IMG/VR virus record: IMGVR_UViG_3300027859_000091
Location: 1-21,597 of that record
Length of the DNA: 21,597 bases
Origin: a virus
Reading direction: 5' to 3' (one strand)
Program-made: the position numbers and the translations under genes
The notes under the pieces: model-generated
Databases searched by the model: none
What the model was told of the DNA's origin: nothing
Seen by the model: only the letters and a program-made list of their open reading frames with translations
Shown here: piece after piece, positions 14,215 to 21,597 of the stretch
Layout of the letters: each line of letters starts with the position of its first letter
How positions within the stretch are numbered: the stretch's first letter is position 1

Positions 14215-16479
14215 TTAAACTCTATAAGTGCCACTTAGGTGTAGCTCAAATGTTGTATGGTCCATAGTATTATAAGTCCAATACGCTGTACTTCCACTAT
14301 TCAGATAGACTCCTTGTAATTCAGAGCCATTTGTTCTAAAATGCGCTCTTCCATTTGCATACCCACCTAATGCATAACAATCTCCTCCTATTACTATAAT
14401 TTCTCTTTGCCCCGTATCACTTGAATTTGTAGCTGAAAAGGGTAAGCCAGTTATCTTCCAGGTTGCTCCAGGTAATGAAGCTACTGTTGCAGTTATCTTT
14501 GCATGTATATGGACTAAATTACCAATCTTCGTATATATTCCGTATACACTTATTGAATTCGTTGTTATATTACTACCAAGGGCTGGAGTCCAAGTACCTT
14601 CTTCATAATCGTCAAGTAGTTCTGAAGTCATGCCACTTGCGTCTGAAGTAGCAGCAAAAGATATACCTTTACCTGATGTGCTAAAATTGAGATTTCCACC
14701 TGTTTTAATATTACCTGCTGCATAGATAGAATTTAGTGCACCACTATCTTGCATCACATTTAGTACAGTAAAGTTTTGGAAACTACCCGATATTCCATTA
14801 ATAGAACCTGAACCCGCTACTCTTACAGCCGAAGGATTACCAGAGTGGTTAGTTTTTACTTCAAAAGCATTGTTATCTATACCTGTGATTATATGCGACT
14901 TAGATGTAAGCACCCCAGTACTACTAATACGCATCCTTTCTACGCCAGTATAGTTACTATTTGAAGATTGAGTCCTAAATATAATTTTGTTGTTAGACCC
15001 AGTAGTATGACCTACGCAGTCAATATAAAGTCCATCTATTGCTCCGAATGTAGTTTGTTGAGAGTTTGTGCCATCAAGAACAACAGCGTTACTAGTTCCT
15101 CCTGCAATGTTTAAAAACTTATTCCAACCAGCACCACTTGAAGGATTGTTCGTTCCAAGTCCAACGTTACCAGTATCAGTAATATGAAAATCTCGCCTTC
15201 TTGTACCCATTGCACCAGCTGAATGGTAATTAATAGCATATATCTCATCACCTAGAAATATTTCAAACGCGCCTTTTGAATTATCATCAGCTTGATGTCC
15301 ACCGCTGTAATAGTAGTTATTTGAAATATAACCACCACCAACAAAGTTGCCCATATTAATATTAGTACTACCTGATGCTCCTTTAAGAACTATTTGATTT
15401 GTTCCACCATTACTAACTAAAAGTCTTCCAGAAGAATGTGGAGTCCCGCCAATACCAACATTGCCTGTGTCTGTAAGAGTCATTGTAATAAGAGATGCAT
15501 TTCTTCCAAACTTATGATTTAGAGCATAGTATTGCAGGTCTAATTGATTAACTCCTGCTTGGTCACTTCTTATTTCACTTCTGTTATTAGAATTGTCAAA
15601 TAATAAAGCTAATCCTTTTGTAGTAGTAGTTGCACCTTGTAGTCTAAGATGTCCTGAATCAGCTTTAATCTCAAGTTTATTAGTAGGACTATCGGTTCCA
15701 ATACCAACATTACCGGCACTTGTAATACGCATCTTTTCGTCATTTGCAAAAGTGACATTTGCGTCATCTCCGTTTGAGTCTAAAGCAAAAATTAGTGAGC
15801 CTATACCATAAGAACCTTCTCGTTTTAATCCTATAGCTGCTTTAGTTCTTCTTGTACCACCATGTACTCCAAAATATAAAGGAGCAATATCATTATTATA
15901 ACCCCTCACATTGTGTATCTTAATACCGCCTTCTTGACTACCTTCACCTGTAATACTAAAGTTAACGTCAAGTTTATTATCGGGGTCAACTTCTCCTATA
16001 CCAATATTATTCGAGTCACTAAAAGTAACGATTGGAGTAGTAACACCAGAATCATAAAAGTTTAAGTCTCCATTTGCATTAACGCCTAACTGCCATGTTT
16101 CTGTACCACTATTTTCTTCAATAGATATTGCGAAATGATTACTATCTGATTTTATATCTAAGGGTGAGTTAACAACTGAACCTTGATAACTACCTATATT
16201 AACACCACCTGTTAATGTTCCACCAGCGAGTGGTAGTTTTGTAGCAATACTATTAGTGACTGTTGTACTAAAATTAGCATCATCTCCTAAAGCTGCGGCT
16301 AATTCATTTAAAGTATTCAATGTACTTGGTGCGCTATCAGCCAGATTGGCTAACGCAGTCGTTACATAAGCTGTAGTTGCTACTTTTGTAGTATTATCTG
16401 AAGCACTTTGTGTTGTCGCAACTGAAGCGCTTGGTAATACTATATTATCATCTAAAAGTTTTACTTTTGTACTTGCCAT
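14215..16479 (-). CDS. Tail fibre-like protein with EEGTWTP-type C-terminal domain (754 aa)
   Basis: Probable fibre or adhesin. Residues 20-92 are the shared N-terminal domain (ATTQSASDNTTKVATTAYV, then LNTLNELAAALGDDANF). The shaft has about four beads (NIGIGEVDP, NVGIGTDSP, NVGIGGTP, NVGLGTNNP). The last 133 residues or so (622-754) begin DDYEEGTWTPALG and continue YGIYTKIGNLVHIHAKI and ITGLPFSA; this pattern recurs at the C-terminus of many phage fibre and tailspike proteins and is thought to be a beta-rich terminal domain. No S74 chaperone is present. It starts two bases after the 758-aa gene's stop, with AAAGGA inside the end of that gene serving as ribosome site, so the two are in one operon. 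The 96-aa gene follows. Confidence 0.85.
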   Translation of the reverse strand: MASTKVKLLDDNIVLPSASVATTQSASDNTTKVATTAYVTTALANLADSAPSTLNTLNELAAALGDDANFSTTVTNSIATKLPLAGGTLTGGVNIGSYQGSVVNSPLDIKSDSNHFAISIEENSGTETWQLGVNANGDLNFYDSGVTTPIVTFSDSNNIGIGEVDPDNKLDVNFSITGEGSQEGGIKIHNVRGYNNDIAPLYFGVHGGTRRTKAAIGLKREGSYGIGSLIFALDSNGDDANVTFANDEKMRITSAGNVGIGTDSPTNKLEIKADSGHLRLQGATTTTKGLALLFDNSNNRSEIRSDQAGVNQLDLQYYALNHKFGRNASLITMTLTDTGNVGIGGTPHSSGRLLVSNGGTNQIVLKGASGSTNINMGNFVGGGYISNNYYYSGGHQADDNSKGAFEIFLGDEIYAINYHSAGAMGTRRRDFHITDTGNVGLGTNNPSSGAGWNKFLNIAGGTSNAVVLDGTNSQQTTFGAIDGLYIDCVGHTTGSNNKIIFRTQSSNSNYTGVERMRISSTGVLTSKSHIITGIDNNAFEVKTNHSGNPSAVRVAGSGSINGISGSFQNFTVLNVMQDSGALNSIYAAGNIKTGGNLNFSTSGKGISFAATSDASGMTSELLDDYEEGTWTPALGSNITTNSISVYGIYTKIGNLVHIHAKITATVASLPGATWKITGLPFSATNSSDTGQREIIVIGGDCYALGGYANGRAHFRTNGSELQGVYLNSGSTAYWTYNTMDHTTFELHLSGTYRV
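16204..16422 (-). repeat. Shared fibre N-terminal domain, copy in the 754-aa gene
   Basis: Encodes residues 20-92, the best match to 13576-13794 in the 920-aa gene. The two copies lie about 2.6 kb apart in direct orientation, so recombination between them would delete the 96-aa gene and fuse the 754-aa body out, leaving one hybrid fibre. Confidence 0.75.
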
Positions 16480-16481
16480 TT

Positions 16482-18758
16482 TTATCCTTTAAGTGCTGCC
16501 ACTTCAGCCTCTAATGTTTCTATTCTTGTAATTGCTTCTTTTAATGCTTGAGTTAATACAGGAGTTAATTTTCCATAATCTACCATTTGTGGTTTTATAT
16601 GTGACCCTTGCTCAGTTGCATCTTTTTCTCCAAATACAGCTTCCGGTATTACTTCATCTAATTCATGAGCAATAAATCCATGTGTTAAAATACTATCTGG
16701 GTCAGATTTCCATGTAAAGTTTTTTGGTTGTAATAATTTAACTGTATTAATACCACCAGACATAGGTACAATATTTTCTTTTAATCTATAATCTGAAGTA
16801 CCTCCATAATTTGTAGTATTCGTCGTAGCATGTGAATTAATTTCACCACAAATATCGTTTGAGCCATCTATGAATCTCATCATATTGGCGCCACCACCTG
16901 TATCAGAATTTCTTAATACCATTACATGAGGTCCACCACCTTGTGAGTGAACATGTAATCCGCCGTCTCTATGGTCTGTTCCATTTAATGAAGTTGTTGT
17001 ACCTATGAAAACGGTTTGTCTATCTGAATCAATTCTCATAGCTTCTTGTAAATCAGTACCAAAAATTAAGTCACCATAGCTTGTAGGACCTGCAGTTTCT
17101 GTGACAATGTAAGCATCATAATCTCCAGCTGTAGAAAGCTTTTTATAGTCAGCATGTCTGGTTATGTGTACATGAAGTTGAGCCTGTGTACTATTAGAAC
17201 CACCCCTACAAGTAATACCTGATTTCCATAATCCACTATCCGGTGCTACCATATCTATCCATGGATGTGCATCAGTTAAACTTAACATTGGAGTAGTAGC
17301 AGTTTGAGTAGCTTTTAATTCCATGTGTTGAGTTCCACCAATTTCCCATCGATGGTCTGAACCTCCAGAATTATACATTAATACTGTATTAGAACCTCTT
17401 ATCCAATTTGAATTATTTGTTCCTGCAGTACCTTCGCTATTAATAGTAATTCTTGCATCAGTACTATTAGGTGCAACATCTAATCTATTATTTCTAATTT
17501 CTAAAGCGCCAGTGCCACTTGCTTGAAATCCAAATGAATTGGTATTATGTCTATATTCCATATAACCAGAATATCTATCTCCACCTGAAGTTGCATCACC
17601 AAAATATAACGCGCCTACAGAACTTGTTCCAGAATAAAATTGCATTGATGCATGACCAGTACCATCTCCTACTTGAATTTTTGGAGTACCACTTAAAACA
17701 TTTAAGTTTGTAGTAGTACCACCAACTAGTAAATCAAAATTGCTATCAATTGCGACTTTTACAGTACCACCACTATTTTTAAATGTATAATTAGTTGCTC
17801 TAAATCCCATTGTACCCCAAGCAGAACCTGGATTATTATATGCACCAATCTGTCCCACAACATCAAGGTTGCCGGCCATTTGTATATTGCCACTTAAGTA
17901 AGCATCTTTATATCGAAGACTTGGTAAACCAATATCTACTAGATTGTCTGTTGCAGTTCCAGAATTGTTTACAGGAATATAATATCCTTCTCCTAAACGT
18001 AGTCCTGTGTGATTTGCAGCAGTACTATACATCAGTATGTCATTTGTTCCTGCTATAGCAATACTTCCAATTACTGTGTCATCTTTTGCAAAATGAGCAA
18101 TGTCTCCCTCTGAGCTTTTTCTATTAAAATGAGCAGAATAATTACCATCTGCACAAAAGAAATTTCTTCCATCTGTTCTGATACTAGTACCTACTGCATT
18201 GCTGTTAGCTGTTGTTTGCCCAACTAATAAATTTCCTGTGAAAGTTGCTGCCTTAAAAGATATATCTCCATCACCTTCAATTTTACCAATAAGACCATTA
18301 CCATCGCTTCTTAATTGTAAGAAGTCAATTGAATCTGCACCTGTAGAATCTTTTCTAAGTGTTAAACTTGCATTGGATGTACTAGCACTTTTTAAATATG
18401 CGTAGTCTTGTCCTATCTGACTACCACCAGTTATATTGATGTCAGGCGTTGTTATTGTTGTAGTAAATGTTGGGCTATCTATAGGTGCTTTTAAAGCTAT
18501 ACTATCAGTGACAGTTGTACTAAAGTTTTCATCATCTCCTAAAGCTGCAGCTAATTCATTTAAAGTATTAAGTGCGCCAGGAGCCGAATCGACTAATGAA
18601 TTTAATTCTTGTTGAACAAAGGCTGTTGAAGCAATAGCCAATGAATTCGTACCAGATGATTGTGTAGTTGCAATTCCAGTAATAAGTCCAGTAGAAGTAA
18701 TACGCTCTACACCTGCTACTGTTAGACCATTTTTTATTTCGAAATTTTTATTTGCCAT
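16482..18758 (-). CDS. Tail fibre-like protein with C-terminal S74 intramolecular chaperone (758 aa)
   Basis: Probable trimeric fibre. Residues 30-96 hold the shared N-terminal domain (TTQSSGTNSLAIASTAFV, then SAPGALNTLNELAAALGDD). Residues from about 175 hold the module LLVGQTT, FNRKSSEGDIAHFAKDD and VDIGLPSLRYKDAYLSG, also in the 920-aa protein. Canonical VGIGTxxP beads are missing; only LLVGGTT and FIGTTT-like forms occur. The last 104 residues are a Peptidase S74 chaperone: SDYRLKENI with Ser655 and Lys660 in the spacing of the self-cleaving dyad, HGFIAHELDEVIPEAVFGE, and a coiled coil (ITRIETLEAEVAALKG). Cleavage would leave about 654 residues. First gene after a late promoter that overlaps the previous stop. 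GGAGAG is 12 bases before the ATG, a long spacing. Confidence 0.88.
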   Translation of the reverse strand: MANKNFEIKNGLTVAGVERITSTGLITGIATTQSSGTNSLAIASTAFVQQELNSLVDSAPGALNTLNELAAALGDDENFSTTVTDSIALKAPIDSPTFTTTITTPDINITGGSQIGQDYAYLKSASTSNASLTLRKDSTGADSIDFLQLRSDGNGLIGKIEGDGDISFKAATFTGNLLVGQTTANSNAVGTSIRTDGRNFFCADGNYSAHFNRKSSEGDIAHFAKDDTVIGSIAIAGTNDILMYSTAANHTGLRLGEGYYIPVNNSGTATDNLVDIGLPSLRYKDAYLSGNIQMAGNLDVVGQIGAYNNPGSAWGTMGFRATNYTFKNSGGTVKVAIDSNFDLLVGGTTTNLNVLSGTPKIQVGDGTGHASMQFYSGTSSVGALYFGDATSGGDRYSGYMEYRHNTNSFGFQASGTGALEIRNNRLDVAPNSTDARITINSEGTAGTNNSNWIRGSNTVLMYNSGGSDHRWEIGGTQHMELKATQTATTPMLSLTDAHPWIDMVAPDSGLWKSGITCRGGSNSTQAQLHVHITRHADYKKLSTAGDYDAYIVTETAGPTSYGDLIFGTDLQEAMRIDSDRQTVFIGTTTSLNGTDHRDGGLHVHSQGGGPHVMVLRNSDTGGGANMMRFIDGSNDICGEINSHATTNTTNYGGTSDYRLKENIVPMSGGINTVKLLQPKNFTWKSDPDSILTHGFIAHELDEVIPEAVFGEKDATEQGSHIKPQMVDYGKLTPVLTQALKEAITRIETLEAEVAALKG

Positions 18759-18791
18759 GTTACGATTTCACTCTCCATCGTTTTATTATTC

Positions 18792-18799
18792 TATTTATA
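18792..18799 (-). promoter_or_regulatory. T4-type late promoter for the 758-aa fibre gene
   Basis: Exact TATAAATA followed by GAATAATAAAACG, with the 758-aa gene's ATG 33 bases downstream. The TAA inside the box is the stop codon of the upstream fibre gene. It probably drives 758-, 754- and 96-aa genes, with read-through further on. Confidence 0.8.
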
Positions 18800-21597
18800 C
18801 AGGTATTGCCGTTGAAACTACTTTTACTGCCATACTTGTTGCACTTCCTGCAGTAATTTGTAGTAATATATTACCACCTGAAATTGACGCATTGAATGTA
18901 CCAAGTGAAGCATTATCGAATAATGTTCCATATTCTGTAATATAAACAGTCGTACCATCATGAATTAAATTAATCTCTGTTGAATGGTAATCTGTTCCTT
19001 GTGTACATTGTACTAAATATTTTACTGTTCTGTATGTTGCTGCGGCGTGTGATGCAATTGTTGTTGCGCTTGTCGATGCTACAGTTGTTGATGTTATCTC
19101 TGAAGCTTGTAAGCCACTAAACATATTAACATTATCAATTGAAGCAACAGCTGGTTGATTAACTTGAGCAACTTGTGGTGTGATAACTTCTATACTATGA
19201 CCGCTTGTTACGTTTGTATCAAATGTTAATGTTGTACCACTTACAGTATAAGTTGATTTTTCTTGATATACACCATCTAAATATACAAATGTATTATTTT
19301 CATTTAATGGCGTGACTGATAATGTATAAGCTGCTGTGCTACCATTTCCAGTAAATTCATCAACAACATGTCCAGCACCTACAACACCATTTTGGATTAT
19401 ATGAACAACAACTTCTTGACCAGAAGCCGGAGCAGAATCAAGTGTTAAAGTAGTTCCACTTAATGTATATGAATTTTTATTTTGATATACACCTTCAAGG
19501 AATACAATTAAATTGTCTTCACTTGGTGGTGTGACACTTAAAGTAAATGCTGTAGTACTTGCATTTGCTGTAGTAAAGAAATCTGTTGTGAATGGATTAA
19601 CTGAAGTTTGTCCAGTTAATGTAAGTGTATCTGTCCCAGCAGTTGTTGTGGCTGTAATACCACCTGCACCTACTATTGTAAGTGTATCATTTTCTTGTTC
19701 TGCAACTATATTTGTTTGGCCTGAAACAGCAATGGTTCCGAATGAATCTCCGCCACCGCCTATTTTACCCCATGCACCATCAGCGTATCCTTCAAACTCT
19801 GATGTAGTTGTATTATATCTTAATTGTCCTAAAGCTGCTGTTGGTCTTTGACCTGTTGTACCATTTGGAACTCTGATTGCATCTGTTTTAGAACCAACAT
19901 CTAAACCAACCGCAGGAGAAGTTGTTCCGATACCAACATTAGTTGATGATAGTATTATATCTCCTGATGCACCAGACTCTAAAGTTAAATCTTGACCAGA
20001 TGAAAAGTAGCTAGACCTAATTTTTCTTGCCGCTACCCCATCGCTAGAATCTACTCTGACTGCCCCGTTGACATGAAGTTGTAAAGCTGGTGAAGTCGTT
20101 CCGATTCCAACATTGCCTGAAGTATCTATGACTATCTCATCTGAACCTGAACCATTATAATTAAACCTAAAGGTGTCATCAGTATTAGTGTATAAAGACC
20201 AATAATTAGCTTGGTCATCATAAGTGTAATGTCTTGTTCCAGCATTAAAATACGCTTCACCACCAACATGAAGTGGAGCTGAAGGTGATGTTAAACCAAT
20301 TCCAACATTATGACCAGTATTAAACCAAGTATTACCTCCAGTGTCTATTCTTACATCTTCAACACTACCATCGAATAAAGATAATAAACCTTTATCTAAA
20401 TCTCCACCCGTGCCTCTTGGTATAATTCTTGCAATGTTAAAATCATCTGAATTTAATTTTATAAATTTACCATCACCAGTGACATTTAAATCACCATTGA
20501 CTGTTAAACCTTCTACATCATCAACAGTTACGTTTCTACTTCCAATAACAACTTCAATTGATGAACCATTTGGTGGAGCAGTACTAAATGTTAGAGTTGT
20601 TCCACTGATTGAATAAGTAGCTTTTTCCTGATATACACCATCAATATAAACTTGAGTATTATTTTCATGATTTGGGTCTGCTGCAATTGTAAATGCAGTT
20701 GTTGAACCATTACCTGATAATTCGCTTAATGAAGAATCTCCTGTACCTACAAGTTGTACAAAAGTAGAAATTTGTATACAATCACCGCTTCCAGCAGCAT
20801 TTACTAATACGACAGAAGTTCCATTTGTTGCTGTATAGTCTGTTGTTGGTTTTAATAATATACCATTAAGATATACTTTTATATAACCAACTGTGTATGA
20901 TAATGTATTACCATTTGCGTCAGAACCAGTAAATGTAGCTAATGTACTTGATGGATTATAAACATATTCTTTATAAATTGCAGATTGACTTGAACTGCCT
21001 GTTGAAGCAAATGTAATTGTATCACTACTAGCATTTGTAGTAAGAGTCATACCAGTTCCAGCAGCTAATGTAAGTGTATCAGTAGCTGAATCTGCTACAA
21101 CATCACTTTGTCCAGATACAGCAATTGTTTTAAATGCTTCTGATACTGAACCAGTACCTGATATTGTAATTGTTTTTGTAGCACCACTTCCAGTTGCCGT
21201 TACGCCTGAACCTACAAAGTTTAATGTTGTTGCTGCAGTGGATAATGCTGAACCTTCATCTTGTACTGTGACTTCACCGCCTGATGCAGCAATTGTAAGT
21301 GTATCGGTTCCAGCATTTGTTGTTAATGTTATATTATTACCAGCGGCAAAGGTAAGCGTATCAGTCACAGCATCTGCAACTATATCTGATTGTCCACTTA
21401 CTGCAATTGTTTCAAATAAGTTTTGGTTTGCAGCACCAGATAAATCTGCGGCTGGAGCCCAAGCTGAACCATTCCATTTTAATACTTGACCTGATGAAGG
21501 TGATGTAGTTGCTACATTAGATAAATCGCCTATATTATGATTAGATATACTAGAAACTGTACCTGTGACATTACCTGTGACATTACCTACAAGGTTT
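18795..21597 (-). CDS. Repetitive fibre-like structural protein (5' end outside window)
   Basis: The reading frame is open to the right edge, so at least 933 residues are coded here. A GTG at 21368 is not the likely start, because the frame continues upstream with coding-like sequence (NVTGNVTGTVSSISNHNIG, then GQVLKWNGSAWAP, FETIAVSGQSDIVAD). The protein is a chain of modules: three FxTIAVSGQS units, three units ending in a GVYQxKxxYxxSGTTLT pattern plus one diverged relative (VGYIKVYLNGILLKPTTDY), three VGIG..SP beads, and a GQLRYNTTTSEFEGYADGAW segment. The last 114 residues or so (YRTVKYLVQCTQGTDYHSTE, GTTVYITEYGTL, LGTFNASISGGNILL) match a C-terminal domain I recall from marine T4-like phage fibres. 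No S74 domain and no small gene follow. Likely a large tail fibre or baseplate-associated fibre; exact role unknown. Confidence 0.82.
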   Translation of the reverse strand, partial: NLVGNVTGNVTGTVSSISNHNIGDLSNVATTSPSSGQVLKWNGSAWAPAADLSGAANQNLFETIAVSGQSDIVADAVTDTLTFAAGNNITLTTNAGTDTLTIAASGGEVTVQDEGSALSTAATTLNFVGSGVTATGSGATKTITISGTGSVSEAFKTIAVSGQSDVVADSATDTLTLAAGTGMTLTTNASSDTITFASTGSSSQSAIYKEYVYNPSSTLATFTGSDANGNTLSYTVGYIKVYLNGILLKPTTDYTATNGTSVVLVNAAGSGDCIQISTFVQLVGTGDSSLSELSGNGSTTAFTIAADPNHENNTQVYIDGVYQEKATYSISGTTLTFSTAPPNGSSIEVVIGSRNVTVDDVEGLTVNGDLNVTGDGKFIKLNSDDFNIARIIPRGTGGDLDKGLLSLFDGSVEDVRIDTGGNTWFNTGHNVGIGLTSPSAPLHVGGEAYFNAGTRHYTYDDQANYWSLYTNTDDTFRFNYNGSGSDEIVIDTSGNVGIGTTSPALQLHVNGAVRVDSSDGVAARKIRSSYFSSGQDLTLESGASGDIILSSTNVGIGTTSPAVGLDVGSKTDAIRVPNGTTGQRPTAALGQLRYNTTTSEFEGYADGAWGKIGGGGDSFGTIAVSGQTNIVAEQENDTLTIVGAGGITATTTAGTDTLTLTGQTSVNPFTTDFFTTANASTTAFTLSVTPPSEDNLIVFLEGVYQNKNSYTLSGTTLTLDSAPASGQEVVVHIIQNGVVGAGHVVDEFTGNGSTAAYTLSVTPLNENNTFVYLDGVYQEKSTYTVSGTTLTFDTNVTSGHSIEVITPQVAQVNQPAVASIDNVNMFSGLQASEITSTTVASTSATTIASHAAATYRTVKYLVQCTQGTDYHSTEINLIHDGTTVYITEYGTLFDNASLGTFNASISGGNILLQITAGSATSMAVKVVSTAIPV
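19174..19358 (-). repeat. GVYQ module, copy 3, in the partial fibre gene
   Basis: Encodes EFTGNGSTAAYTLSV, then VYLDGVYQEKSTYTVSG and TLTFDTNVTSG. Other copies are at about 19395-19581 and 20545-20722. Limits are approximate and were read from the protein. Units are about 60 residues and look like beta-rich building blocks. Confidence 0.7.
19395..19581 (-). repeat. GVYQ module, copy 2, in the partial fibre gene
   Basis: Encodes FFTTANASTTAFTLSV, VFLEGVYQNKNSYTLSG and TLTLDSAPASG. It is the most diverged at its start (TANASTT instead of GNGSTT). Limits approximate. Confidence 0.7.
19612..19742 (-). repeat. TIAVSGQ module, copy 3, in the partial fibre gene
   Basis: Encodes FGTIAVSGQTNIVAEQENDT and then GGITATTTAGTDTLTLTG. 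It is separated from copies 1 and 2 by the bead region, which suggests duplication and later spread of the unit within the gene. Limits approximate. Confidence 0.7.
20545..20722 (-). repeat. GVYQ module, copy 1, in the partial fibre gene
   Basis: Encodes ELSGNGSTTAFTIAADP, VYIDGVYQEKATYSISG and TLTFSTAPPNG. Very close to copy 3 in protein (GNGST.AA/AF, GVYQEK.TY). Limits approximate. Confidence 0.7.
21004..21134 (-). repeat. TIAVSGQ module, copy 2, in the partial fibre gene
   Basis: Encodes FKTIAVSGQSDVVADSATDT and then GMTLTTNASSDTITFAS. It repeats copy 1 about 280 bases away in direct orientation. Limits approximate. Confidence 0.72.
21279..21416 (-). repeat. TIAVSGQ module, copy 1, in the partial fibre gene
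   Basis: Encodes FETIAVSGQSDIVADAVTDT and then NNITLTTNAGTDTLTIAASGG. This unit spans the GTG at 21368, which is why that GTG cannot be the true start of a folded module. Limits approximate. Confidence 0.72.

Noticed and set aside
18713-18769. Short frame starting at an ATG just upstream of the 758-aa gene
   Set aside because: It is out of frame with the fibre gene, ends after about 15 codons and has no sign of selection; probably chance.
21366-21368. GTG as the start of the repetitive fibre gene
   Set aside because: The frame stays open to the window edge and encodes module sequence upstream, with no ribosome site at the GTG.
1-21597. CRISPR arrays, tRNA genes, integrase, insertion sequences
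   Set aside because: No evenly spaced short repeats, cloverleaf sequences or transposase/integrase motifs were found; the repeats present are coding repeats in fibre proteins.

Overview
The window looks like part of the late structural region of a T4-like (contractile-tailed) bacteriophage genome, most similar in style to T4-like phages of marine bacteria (cyanophage or SAR11-phage type). I base this on five consecutive genes whose order and sequence match the T4 block 13-14-15-16-17, on low-GC DNA, on T4-type late promoters (TATAAATA), and on tail-fibre genes built from modules common in marine phage genomes. The host cannot be decided from this window. Every gene I can support is on the minus strand, so transcription runs from high to low coordinates.

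Region 1 (21597 down to about 4371) is a fibre/adhesin cluster of about 17 kb. It starts with a very repetitive structural protein that runs off the right edge (18795-21597). Five more large fibre-like genes follow: 758, 754, 920, 1038 and 1012 aa. Four of them (758, 754, 920, 1038) share a paralogous N-terminal domain. Five of the six fibre genes carry beads of the VGIGTxxP...LxV type; the 758-aa gene has only related short motifs. Their C-termini all differ: two end in a self-cleaving S74 intramolecular chaperone (758 and 1012 aa), one in an EEGTWTP-type domain (754 aa), and two in domains I cannot name (920 and 1038 aa). Each of the three fibre genes of known start that lack an S74 domain (754, 920, 1038 aa) is followed directly by a small gene (96, 82, 94 aa); the 94-aa one looks like a tail assembly chaperone. 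The S74 fibres are not followed by a small gene.

Region 2 (4337 down to 1) is a tightly packed virion-completion and packaging operon: neck proteins gp13 and gp14, tail sheath stabiliser gp15, small terminase gp16 and large terminase gp17. gp17 starts at 1275 and runs off the left edge after 425 codons; it shows Walker A, Walker B and nuclease motifs. Genes 14/15 and 15/16 overlap by one base (TAATG), and 16/17 by 20 bases.

Regulation visible in the sequence: TATAAATA or a one-base variant, followed by GA, stands before the 758-aa gene, the 920-aa gene (variant), the 1038-aa gene and gp13. This divides the window into four likely late transcription units. Two of the boxes lie only five bases from the start codon, which predicts leaderless or nearly leaderless mRNAs. 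I saw no tRNA, rRNA, CRISPR array, insertion sequence, integrase or convincing terminator. No stretch longer than about 50 bases lacks a gene.
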